The position numbers and the translations under genes were made by a program. Shown here piece after piece: positions 36,201 to 46,300 of a stretch of DNA of 64,000 nucleotides. The stretch lies in contig JAQIBX010000129.1 in NCBI GenBank assembly GCA_027858895.1, positions 1 to 64,000 of the forward strand, read 5' to 3'. The stretch comes from Desulfuromusa sp. Its GTDB lineage: Bacteria; Desulfobacterota; Desulfuromonadia; Desulfuromonadales; Geopsychrobacteraceae. The notes beneath the pieces are model-generated. The model did not search any database, had not been told where the DNA came from, and saw only the letters and a program-made list of their open reading frames with translations. Each line of letters begins with the position of its first letter. Positions within the stretch are counted from its first letter, which is position 1.

Positions 36201-39200
36201 GGATAATCGATAGTATCAAGTGCCTGAGCAAGGATAACATCAGCGGCATTACTGGAAGTCAGCGGGTATTTTTTTCCCAGCGCACAGCTGTAAAAATCGA
36301 TACCAGATGGTGGGGTCACACTAAAAAGGTGCAGTTGACGATAAGCATCAGAAACCGCTTTTGTCACTTCACAATGAACTGTCGTCACCCCTTGCAAGGG
36401 GATGAAATGGCAGCCGAGCTCCGCAACCAGTTTTTCAATCTGGGAGCGGTTTCCACCGACAACACATTCCCGTCGGGTATTGATAATCAACAGGTACGCC
36501 TGCTTCTTCCCTTGAAGATACTGTCGGACCTGTTCAGCAGGGAGATTCACCATTCCCAGAATCCAATCAACCTGCTGGTTAGACTTCAGTCCCCAAATCC
36601 GTTTTGCTGCCCGGCATTCTCCCGCGAGTTCATTAGTAAACAAGGGCGACTTTTCAAGTCGCTGCAGCATCCCGTCGCGATCCTTCCAGGCACCGGAAGA
36701 AAAAAGTCCGGCCGACTCACCCAAACTATAACCACTAATCATCTGTGGTTTAATTCCGAAATGCCTTACCAGATCACTCAAAGCTGTGCATTGGGCAACA
36801 TGAGAGATCACCAGCGCATTATGATTGTCCTGAATCGACTCCGACAATTCTGCTTTCCAGAAATGTTCGGGGAGATATTGATCCGCCAGATATTTATTGT
36901 TCTGCTCCTGCTGCAGGTAGATCTCAGGCCAGTGTGCCGACAGCTCACGTCCCATCCCAGCAAAATGGTTACCAGAACCGGGAAACACAAAAGCAACTTT
37001 ACTTTTTGCGCCTAAGGGTTTTGCAGCATAAAAAATACGATCACGGATGGCAGGAATAAGTTGCAGCTCTCCGTTAACACCAATAGATTGGTGAGGACTT
37101 TCTGCAATCAGCTGTTGTGCATAATCAAGCTGGGTGGCGAAGGTCTTATAATCGTCCGCTATGAGACTCAGGCAATATTGCTGTTCAGGGTCGAGCGGAT
37201 TTTGCACAATCCACAAACGTGCGAGAGTATCGATCGGCTGATCGGCAAATTTATAAGAAAATTGCCGCAACGTGTCTATTTTAGCAAGCAGCTTCTCAGG
37301 GGTAGCGGCTTCAATAACAAACAACCCTTCCGGTAACGCTCCTAGAGGGCGGAAGGATGATGTAGATTTCCCTGGGGTTGATGTGCCCACATATTCTTCC
37401 AAAATGACTTGCGAGCAAGACCCATCACTGCCAATTCCACTGACCAGTGCTCGTCGCAACCCTTCAGCGCGATTGCTCAACCAGTATTGAGCTGCCGCTG
37501 GAGCAATAAATTTTCGCTTATCACGAACCCATTCTGGACTTAAAACGTGCAAATTCCGCAACGGTGGTAGAATTTTATGCTGCAGACAGAGTGCTGTTTT
37601 GACCAGCGAAGCCAGACCGGCAGCAGCTCCAGCATGACCGATATCTGCCTTTACGCTGCCAATTTTACAGCTATTGCTGTTTACTTTAAGACCAATCACA
37701 GACCCAAGGACTTGTGCCTCCAGGCGATCAACAGCCGGAACGCCACAGCCTTCAGCCTCAAGATAAGAGATTGATTCTGGAGGGATATTGCCATTTTGGC
37801 AGGCTAGCTCTACAGACTTAGCATATATTTCTTGTTTGGGGATGATGCTATCAATTTGCCCACCGATTGCCGTGCCGGTGCCTTTGATAACAGCATAGAT
37901 ACGATCACCATCCTGCCGGGCATCTTCCAGCCGCTTTAAGACCAGGGCCGCGGCACCTTCACCAATCAAGCTACCAGCGCTATCTTTATCAAAAGGGCAC
38001 CCTGCCCCATTAGTAGAAAAAGACTTATTACTGTGACGGCTGAGAACCGCTCGCAGATCTCCAGCCAGGTCAACTGCACCAACAATAGCACGGTTAATCG
38101 ACCCTTCCTGAAGGGAGTGGATCGCCACTTCAAGAGCTCTGAGACCTGAATTTTCCTCGCTTGAAAGAGTAAAGCTGGGGCCACCAATACGAAATTCTTT
38201 GGCAATCCGACTGGCAACGACGCTGCCGAGAGCTCCCATGGTACGATTCGCTGTCAGCGCCGGCCCCGCTGCTTCGCGCAATTCGTCCAGCCAGGCCGAA
38301 AACTGTCGCTCGTCCAAGTTCAGGCCCAACTCATCAGCCCATTGACGGGCGTATCTTTGCAGCCCCCAGCGAAAACTGAAATTTGTCGCATTGAGATCGA
38401 GACCGCTGCCGATATAGACACCGGCAAACAAGAGATCTTTATCGGTCAGCTGTGCATCCTTCAGTGCCGCTGCTGCAACTTTCAACATCAGCAACTGGCG
38501 TGGCAGCATCTCTTCCTGTTCTTTCGGCGGAATACGAAATTCACCTGGGTTGGAACATACTTCCGGGACGAAAAAACCCCGGAAATTGACCTTATCCAGC
38601 CCTGATTGTTGATACCAACGACTCCCCTGTATTCCCCACCAGTTGGTCGGAGTTGCCGATTTAACCTCATCCAGCGCTCCGAATACGCGGTGCTGGAACT
38701 GTTCCAGATTTTCCCAGGGACCAAATTGAGCACCCATACCGACAATGGCAACGGGCTCGTTTCTCTGACTGGACGATGGGTGCAATCTTACCGGGCTCTT
38801 CTGTTTTTTTTCAGGAACCCATTCCTCCAGGAGTAGATGAGCATTGATTCCACCAAAGCCGAAGGCACTCACAGCAGCGCGACGCGGTTGTCCACCTTTT
38901 CTGCTATCCCAGTGCTCGGTTTGATTGAGGATCCGAAAAGGGCTTTTATCCAGAGCAATACCAGTTGCGGGATCGGTAAAATTAACCATCGGCGGCAAAG
39001 TCTGCTTGTTCATAGCCAGTATGGTTTTAATCATTGCAGCAGACCCAGCTGCAGTCAGCAAATGACCAATGTTTGCCTTAACCGAACCAATCACACATTG
39101 CCCAGGCCGCCAGCCGCTTTCTTGCCAAAGCTGTTGCAGACTAGAAAATTCGACCGCATCGCCGACCGGTGTACCGGTCGCGTGACATTCGATCAGATCG

Positions 39201-40165
39201 ACATCGGCGGGTGACCATCGCGCCTGTTGATAAGCTGCACGCATCGCTCGCAATTGCCCTTCAGCGGCAGGGGCCAGCAGATTTCCACCCAGGTCATTTG
39301 ACAAACCAATACCGCGGATAACGGCATGGATATGATCCCCATCCCGAAGCGCATCCTCAGTGCGTTTAAGCAGGAGCAGCCCACATCCCTCGCCAACAAC
39401 AAGACCGTTACCATGCTGATCAAAGGGGGAACAAATCCCGCTTGGGGAAAGAGCGCGTAATTGTGAAAATCCCATCTGGGTATAGAGTGAGTCGGGTCGT
39501 GACAATCCACCGGCAAGCATGGCATCAGCTCGACCAGATTTCAGTTCATCCACAGCAAGTTTGATGGCATAGAGAGATGAAGCGCAAGCAGCATCAACGG
39601 TAAAGCAAGTCCCTTCGAATCCCAGGACCTTGGCCAACAGACCCGCTGGAAGACCCGCGACATAATGATTGATCGGTGCAATCGTTGAATCATCAAGCGA
39701 TAGCTCTTGCTCGGACAGTTTCTCCATAAAGGTTCGGCCAAGATAATGTCTTGCCAATGCTGATGCTTTCTCACTTGGCAGCGCCAGATTGCCAATAATA
39801 ATGCCGGCACGACTGCGATTAACTTTCTCCGTAGCAACGGTGGATAAAGTTTGTTGGCCAACGCGCAGCAACAGCCGAAACATGGGATCAAGGCTGGCAA
39901 GAAAGTCGGGATCAATAACCAGTCCGGGGATGTGTGCCGTATCGATTTCATCATCGAGAAAACAGGCTTTTTGAGAATAGACTTTATCGGGGGAACCTAC
40001 CTGCGGATCAAAAACATCTTCGACTGGAAGTAACCAGCGGCCCTGTGGTGGTTGGCGCGAGGTATTTACGTTAGCAACAATATTATCCCAGAAACGATCA
40101 AGGGTCGGAGAATTAGGGAACATTCCACCGACCCCGACAATCGCAACAGATTTTTCAGACAACAT
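33203..40165 (-). CDS. pfaC: PfaC-type polyunsaturated fatty acid synthase with built-in PfaB-like acyltransferase
   Basis: A 2320-residue megasynthase. Domains: ketosynthase 1-450 (Cys194, His328, His368); chain-length-factor-like KS 470-930, where the active Cys is replaced by Glu near 671 (LSSEENSG); acyltransferase 1055-1390 (FPGSGNHFAG, nucleophile S1147 in GYSLGES) resembling PfaB; then four hotdog modules from about 1560 to 2320 forming two double-hotdog dehydratases. Catalytic His is seen in CHFIDDQVMPG (1835) and AHFYQDPVCPG (near 2220), while the preceding module of each pair lacks it. In Shewanella and relatives the acyltransferase is the separate PfaB, so here pfaB is fused into pfaC. 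It has no ACP and depends on PfaA for carriers. The start has GAGA 11 bases upstream. Confidence 0.93.
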   Translation of the reverse strand: MLSEKSVAIVGVGGMFPNSPTLDRFWDNIVANVNTSRQPPQGRWLLPVEDVFDPQVGSPDKVYSQKACFLDDEIDTAHIPGLVIDPDFLASLDPMFRLLLRVGQQTLSTVATEKVNRSRAGIIIGNLALPSEKASALARHYLGRTFMEKLSEQELSLDDSTIAPINHYVAGLPAGLLAKVLGFEGTCFTVDAACASSLYAIKLAVDELKSGRADAMLAGGLSRPDSLYTQMGFSQLRALSPSGICSPFDQHGNGLVVGEGCGLLLLKRTEDALRDGDHIHAVIRGIGLSNDLGGNLLAPAAEGQLRAMRAAYQQARWSPADVDLIECHATGTPVGDAVEFSSLQQLWQESGWRPGQCVIGSVKANIGHLLTAAGSAAMIKTILAMNKQTLPPMVNFTDPATGIALDKSPFRILNQTEHWDSRKGGQPRRAAVSAFGFGGINAHLLLEEWVPEKKQKSPVRLHPSSSQRNEPVAIVGMGAQFGPWENLEQFQHRVFGALDEVKSATPTNWWGIQGSRWYQQSGLDKVNFRGFFVPEVCSNPGEFRIPPKEQEEMLPRQLLMLKVAAAALKDAQLTDKDLLFAGVYIGSGLDLNATNFSFRWGLQRYARQWADELGLNLDERQFSAWLDELREAAGPALTANRTMGALGSVVASRIAKEFRIGGPSFTLSSEENSGLRALEVAIHSLQEGSINRAIVGAVDLAGDLRAVLSRHSNKSFSTNGAGCPFDKDSAGSLIGEGAAALVLKRLEDARQDGDRIYAVIKGTGTAIGGQIDSIIPKQEIYAKSVELACQNGNIPPESISYLEAEGCGVPAVDRLEAQVLGSVIGLKVNSNSCKIGSVKADIGHAGAAAGLASLVKTALCLQHKILPPLRNLHVLSPEWVRDKRKFIAPAAAQYWLSNRAEGLRRALVSGIGSDGSCSQVILEEYVGTSTPGKSTSSFRPLGALPEGLFVIEAATPEKLLAKIDTLRQFSYKFADQPIDTLARLWIVQNPLDPEQQYCLSLIADDYKTFATQLDYAQQLIAESPHQSIGVNGELQLIPAIRDRIFYAAKPLGAKSKVAFVFPGSGNHFAGMGRELSAHWPEIYLQQEQNNKYLADQYLPEHFWKAELSESIQDNHNALVISHVAQCTALSDLVRHFGIKPQMISGYSLGESAGLFSSGAWKDRDGMLQRLEKSPLFTNELAGECRAAKRIWGLKSNQQVDWILGMVNLPAEQVRQYLQGKKQAYLLIINTRRECVVGGNRSQIEKLVAELGCHFIPLQGVTTVHCEVTKAVSDAYRQLHLFSVTPPSGIDFYSCALGKKYPLTSSNAADVILAQALDTIDYPQVIEQLYADGARIFLEVGPGTSCSRMINSILSDQSHLTRSVCAPGLDATTQLLRLLGSCLAERIPVDLNKLYPPLPEEFLQADRHEHRIYTTIGGKSFNVKIIEKHNLDFETMNVDEQVKVDDKEKTVPPEVSEQALNTDISDPILAQFNQTLSAGVAAHEAYLGFSKTIGQALAENISLQTSLLQQIVDNGEKIPAFQSVAKIPSRAVSTVTASPIVTDLAAPHRSIAFDRSMCMEFAIGSVEKMLGTDFAEVDTYPTRVRLPDGPLMLVDRILGVEGVPRSMTHGRVVTEHDVTAERWYLDGGRIPTCIAVEAGQADLFLSGYLGIDFISKGKAVYRLLDAVVTFHRGLPVVGDTIHYDIKIEEFFRQDQTYLFRFNFEGTVNDEPLLSMRHGCAGFFTAEDLAAGQGIIHTKLDLMPQPGILPHAWQELVPMQTESYRDDQINALYAGDLQTCFGKHFSALPFKPYTLPGGQLKLVDRVIELDPQGGRYGIGQITAEMDIQPDAWFLTCHFIDDQVMPGTLMYECCMHTLRIYLLRMGWIGEEGQTWCEPVPGIASGLKCRGQVIATTRTVTYQVSIKELGYRPEPYAIVDALMFADGHPIVEIPDMSVRLAGLDREKVEAHWRPQSFQKPELSPKQILYDTDRITAFAIGNPSEAFGEPYRIFDQGRKIARLPGPPFQFLDRIVTINGEPWKLVEGVTVEAEYDVPTDAWYFDANRQTNMPFSVLLEIGLQPCGWLAAYLGSALTSETDLSFRNLDGHAVQHKPVTAQSGTLTTNVKITRIASSGGMIIQGYDFEINDSSGPVYSGDTVFGFFSKESLAQQVGVQGASLYLVSDAELANSEQFAYPQKLPYPDTKLCMIDEIEVFAPQGGPHRLGYIRGSKMVDPEEWFFKAHFYQDPVCPGSLGLESFLQLLRVVAAKKWGVDTNSQFETVVLGEKHSWNYRGQIVPANKKVLVEALITAVDDELRSLKADGYLSVDGKIIYQLKDFSIKLLS

Positions 40166-40243
40166 AAATTAATATTCTCGTAAATAAAAGCAATTCACTA
40201 TTTCTAGTGACAACATCGATAAAATCAGAGTCAAAAGCATTCT

Positions 40244-40327
40244 CACACTGAGGCACAAAGAACACTGAGAAGGCTTGACACTAAAAGATTATTTTTGCCT
40301 CTCTTCGTGGCTTTGTGACTTTGTGTG
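40244..40327. repeat. Intergenic hairpin in the pfaA-pfaC gap, CACAAAG type
   Basis: The 200-base gap between the two megasynthase genes holds CACAC-N5-CACAAAG (40244-40260) and CTTTGTG-N5-GTGTG (40311-40327), matching inverted arms, and shares ACTGAGAA with the element near 22.9 kb. No gene or clear promoter is seen in the rest. Confidence 0.55.
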
Positions 40328-40365
40328 AAACAATAGATTTTCATTCCCTTTTAGCTCTTCGTGAT

Positions 40366-43300
40366 TCAAGCAACTCCGATCAACTTATTACGCTGAAACG
40401 TCGCATTCAAGGAGGCATCGATAACACATTCATAGTTTTCTATCCGCGCAACCAATAGATCATTAAGTGGATCAATGAAGTCGATATTGGCTATGGCCCG
40501 GTTATGGTTTTGTTGGGTCAATTGAACTCGTATTTCAACGCCACTTTCAGGAAATTTCGGTTGATATTGCCGGTAACGTTCGACAAAAACCGGTAAAGAC
40601 CCCGACTTGTATTGTTCAAAACTCCACAAAATCAACATTTGAAAGCTGCAGTCCAACGCCAGAGGATCAGCAAGCCAGGAGTTACGTAACGGTTGCTCAA
40701 TCCACCGACTTGGCAAAGGCGCCGGATTAACCAGAGCGCTGATACCCTCAATGGAGGAGCCAATAACTTCACGGATGCCGTGAAAATCTGCGCCATGAAA
40801 TAAACGTTCCGGTTGATAAATCTCACTTCTTGAAAATGGATATTCGGGCAAGGTCAACTTTTCAGCTTTCATTTTCCGCTCTGGCAAACGGGAAGCAAGA
40901 ACAATTTTTGCCCGGGCATGTGCGATCTGCCGACCCTGGTTATCAACCCCGGAAAGTTCAACCGGAACAACATGAACGCCATCCCCTTTAATAGCTTTGC
41001 CCGTCAGCACCTGCAGAGTAACGCCCTGCTGCGGTTCAAGGGTTACCCCTTTAAGGATGCGCAGATCATTGAACCCCTGGAATTTAAGACCCGGATTATT
41101 GTGGAGTGCACCGTGAGCCAACCATTCAACAACAATTGCTGTTGGCAGGACGGCTTTACCATCCATGACATGCGACTTTAAAAACGGATACTGTGCAATA
41201 TCAAGATCCAGATCGAACGCTTTGGAAACACAGATATTCTGCGGTAACTCAGCCAATTCTTCAGCTTTGGCGTCAATATCCCCTCCAGAAATGATCAATT
41301 CAACCGGTCCACCAGGAGTGGTTGAAAGCTCCTTAAGTAGATAGTCGGCCCCAGCCTGCAGATCGATCACCTCGATCCCTTCCCGTTCAAAAACCTTTTT
41401 CAGGGCCGGAGTCACCATTCCCCCATTCCAGGGTCCCCAATTCAATGAAAGGACCCGGCAACCTGGTCGCAATTCTGCTTGTTGGTCGGCTATTTTATTG
41501 AGAATTTCATTCGCTACGGCGTAGTCGACTTGTCCTATTCTGCCAAAGCGTCCGGTTGAGGAAGAGAACATCACCAGAAACTTCAGATCGTCTTCACCTA
41601 TTGCAGCAAGAAGTGCTCTAAACCCTGCAACTTTAGTCGAATAAACCTGCTCAAACTGTTCTACGGTCTTCTCTTTGATCAACTTATCTGCCAGGACCCC
41701 GGCACCATGAATCAAACCTTTGACCGGGCCATATTGTTCTCGGATTTCATCAAGAAGAGAGCTCATTGCTTGCTGATCACGTAAATCAACTGAGCGATAA
41801 ATTGCCGTTCCTCCTGATTTTAAAATCCGCTCCAAAGTTGTGCGAATTTCTCGCTCCGCCAGTATTTGTTGGTATTGGCGTGCCACATCCAACGGTTTCA
41901 AAGGAACTTCAGATTGAGCTAGCAGAGCCTTTTTTATCTCTCCTTCAACCTGGAGATCAGCTAACCATGCAGGTTCATTCTCAGGTAGTGGGGTGCGCCC
42001 CAACAGCAACAACGTTGCCTGAGTCGCAATGCTGAGTGCCACAGCAACTTCCGCCGTTACCCCTCGAGCACCACCACTAATAACAATCAGATCTCCAGAC
42101 TGAACAGGCAGATGAGGAGCAACCCCAGCAAGCGGCTCTGAAACCAACTCAAGCGTATTCAACCCCTGAGTGCTGATCCCAATTTCAACCGGGCTCACTT
42201 TGAATATTTCAGCAACAATCGCGGTCGCGGTCGGCAGAACCTCCATCCCCATCGCCAGATCAATTGCTTTACAATGGATTGCCGGCCACTCCAAGGCAGC
42301 TGTTTTACTCAATCCAGCCAAGCCACCAGAAAGTGAATCATTGATCAATTTGGTTGCACCAAGGCCAAAATAACCATTTATTCGTGAAACGGTTGCGAAA
42401 AAAGCACCACCACGCTCTGCGCTATTGTGCAATGCTGGTTCCACTTTCTGCAACAATTTAAAAGCATTGCGAAGAAACAGATCATCTGCGCCCGGCAAAG
42501 GTGCAAGAATAACCAGACCAGCCAAGTTATCAGGGAGAGAAATAGAATTCAGATCCGCTAGAGAAGTTTTACGGGGAATAAGCTGGCGATCGCTTAAGTT
42601 GGAACAAAGCGCATCAGATAATGACGATCCATCATCGGTAATCCAGACTTCTGCTCCGATGGCAAAGTCAAGTTTCTTGCCCGCTCGTTTTTGCGGCAAA
42701 GAAACAGAATGCAACACTTGCCTGAGGATCTCTTTTGGCACAGCAGTTTCACCGCTGCTGGCCTTAATTTCCTTCTCTTCTGCACCGGATATGCTCGCCA
42801 GGAAATCAACAATTTGTCCAACTGTCTGCAACGTTCCAAGATGCTCCGGTTTAATTGCCGGTGTTCCTGGCAAGTGCTCCTGCAGAGCAGAGAGTATTTC
42901 TACTCGTTTAATTGAATCAATTCCCAGGTCGGTATCAAGCGCCATGTCCAGTTCCAGCATCTCGACCGGATAGCCAGTTTTCTCTGCAATAACATCGAGT
43001 AAAATAGTCGAAACCTGCTGTCGATCGACCTGTCCCAGTTGTGGCGGTTCCGCCGCAATGGTTGGGATTCGTTGCTGGGTTTCCTGGCAGAGATGATCGA
43101 CAATTTGTCCAAGAGTTTGCAGGACACCAAGATCCTCGGGACGAACTGCGGGGAGCTCTGGTAGCTGCTCCTGTAAGGCAGAAAGAATTTCAACCCGCTT
43201 GATCGAATCAATTCCCAGGTCGGTATCAAGGGCCATTTCCAGCTCCAGCATCTCGGCCGGATAACCAGTCTTTTCAGCAATCACTCCCAGTAAAGTGGAT

Positions 43301-46300
43301 GAAATAGAGTCCCGATCGGCCTGACCACTTGGTCGCGTTGCAGAAATAGTTGGGATATGCTGCTGCTCCCCCTGACAAAGATGATCGATAATTTGTGCTA
43401 GAGTTTGTAGCACTCCGAGATCCTCGGGACGAACCGCTGGAAGGTTTGGTAGCTGCTCCTGCAGAGCAGAGAGAATTTCAACCCGTTTAATTGAATCAAT
43501 TCCCAGGTCGGTATCAAGGGCCATGTTCAGTTCCAGCATCTCGACTGGGTAGCCAGTCTTTTCAGCAACGACTCCCAGCAGTACGTCTGCAACTTGATCT
43601 TGATCAGCACCGGTTGCAACTGCTGGAATAGCCATCGATCCAGGAATACCTGAATCGAGATAATCGACTATCTGCCCGAGAGTTTGCAGTGCACCCAGAT
43701 CTTCCGGACGGATAACTGGAGCGGACGGTAGTTTTTCCTGCAGAGCCGAGAGGATTTCGACCCGCTTGATCGAATCAATTCCCAAATCGGTATCCAGCGC
43801 CATCTCCAGTTCCAGCATCTCGACCGGATAACCAGTTTTTTCGGCAATAATCTCAAGCAAAAGAGGTGCGACACTTTCGTTGTTCGTAGCAGCGACAGGT
43901 TCCTGTGTTGGCTCTAAAACACTCAGGTCTGGCTGCACACTAACTGGTTCAGTAGCAGGAGATAGTATTGGTGCTGGCGGTACAACCATAGATGAACCCG
44001 TTGCGCCCTGGAGTAACATACGCTGTTGATCAACCAGTTGCATAAATGACTGGGTTGCCGTTTGCTGCCCTTCTAAAAATTGTTGATGCAGTTTAGATGT
44101 CTGTTCCTGTAGAGTTTGCAAAGCTTGCATACTCTGCTGCGTGATCCGCAAGGCCTCCTGCAAATTGCCGGTTTCGACCGAAGCTGCGACCGACTGGTTG
44201 GGTATTGATTGAGCTGTGCTCTTGGCAGTTACAACATCTTGTGTTGATTGAGGCACAGAGGTAACATTCTTCACCTTTAAAGGTGGTCGTTTTTCAGGTT
44301 TTTTATAGTAGTTAGCACCACAGATAGAAACGGAGATCCCCTTCTTTTTCTGCCCCGATTGCTGCTGTGTGGCGGCAAATCCTTCGTCCCATAGCGATAA
44401 TGCTATCGGTTGACCAAGAACAGACAGTTTCGCCAACATTCGTGCCAGATCATTAATTGCTGAACGCTTACCGTTAGAAGAATCAAGAGCCACAGCCTGG
44501 TATTCCCGGCCAGCAAGGATCGCCTTAACCATACTGGTCAAGCGCCCACCAGGTCCGGCTTCAACAAATATCCGATGGCCTGCCTGATACATAGTTTCGA
44601 TTTCAGTAACAAAATCGACCGGGCTGGCTAATTGCTCCGCCAGTAATTTCCTGACTGCAACAGCAGAATCTGGATAGCTTGCACCGGTGGTGTTGGAAAA
44701 GACATTTTTCCGCGGGTCTTTAAAGTTAACGCTCTGCAGTTTTTCAGCAAATGGCTGTGCTGCTGAGGCAATAAGTTGACTGTGAAAAGCAGCCGCTACC
44801 GCCAGCTGTTTGTTGCTGATTCCTCTTTGATTCAGCAACTCAATCGCTTTTTCAATTTCAGCAGTGGCACCTGACAAAACAGCTTGCTCTGGCGTATTGC
44901 GGTTGGCTAATACCAGATCGAGAGCTTCTTCAGCCAGAAAGTCTTCAACTTGTTTGAGGGGTGCCGAAACCGCTACCATCGAACCTCGATCACCTTCACC
45001 GGCAGCCATCAACTCACCACGCAAGCGGGAAAGATTATGCAAATCTTCAGTGGTAAAAACTTCAGCAGCGCAGAGAGCAACTAACTCGCCATAACTATGC
45101 CCAGCGACAGCATCCGCCTCAACACCAAATCCGGCTAGAACCCGGCCAGCCGCTAAACTGACAGCGCCAAGAGCGGGCTGAGCAACCTCTGTCGCCTGTA
45201 ATTCAGCGACTGCATTCTGTTTTGCTTCCGGGATAAACATAGGACGGGGATAGACCATATTGGTCAGACTTCCGCTCGCCAATTCAGCGTTTAAACCAAA
45301 AGCCTGATCGGCATCCTGTAAAGTTGCCAGGAAGGTTGGAAACTGGAGGGCAAGATCTTTCAACATCCCCGGATATTGAGCTCCCTGACCCGGGAAAAGC
45401 ATGGCAATGGTGCCACAAGATTCACCCGCCGCGTAGTAAATGCCGTCGGGTGTTTCCCAGAGCTGTTGGCCCTGGTTTTTCTCCAGCATAGCGAGAGCTT
45501 TTTTCAATTGGTCAGGTCGATCCGTTTGACCTTTTTCAGCGACTAAAATAAGGCGCTTCGGATCTGTCGGTTTAAACTGACTCCGTTTTTCGGCAGCAGC
45601 CAAGCGAAATTGAGACCAGTCCCCTTCGCTTGAAAAATTGCGCACTGTGTTCACAAGTTCAATATCATTAGCGGCAGAAAATGGGATAATCTGGACATTG
45701 CCATCCCAATCGACAACCTGTTTCTCTGACTGATACTCTTCCAGTAGACAATGAAAATTACTGCCGCCGAAACCAAGAGCACTAACTCCGGCACGACGTG
45801 GGTGGTCAACCTTTTGTATCCATGGACAAGTTTCGGTATTGACATAGAAAGGGGTATCAGCAGCGATAAGACTTTCTGGCGGTTTTTCTACCTTAATCGT
45901 TGCCGGTAAAACCTTATGATAGAGTGCCAAAGTCGCTTTAATCAGACCAGCCACACCGGCTGCCGCTTTGGTATGACCAATCTGTGATTTGATTGATCCC
46001 AGGGCACACCAAGGTTTTTCCGCAACGCCAAATACTTCATGTAATGCATTAACTTCAATCGCATCGCCGACTCTGGTTCCGGTGCCATGACCTTCGATCA
46101 GCTCAATTGTATCGGGGGTGACATTGCCTTGCTCATAAGCCCTTAACAGCGCTTTCGCCTGACCTTTGGCATTTGGTTCATAAATTGCGGAGCCGCGCCC
46201 ATCACTCGACGCACCGATCCCCTTGATGACGGCATAAATGTTATCCCCATCCCGCTCGGCATCCTCCAGCCGCTTCAGAACCACTATACCTAAACCCTCA

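Noticed and set aside
42800-43860. Tandem repeats as a CRISPR or satellite array
   Set aside because: They are in frame within pfaA and encode ACP domains with conserved DSIKR motifs.
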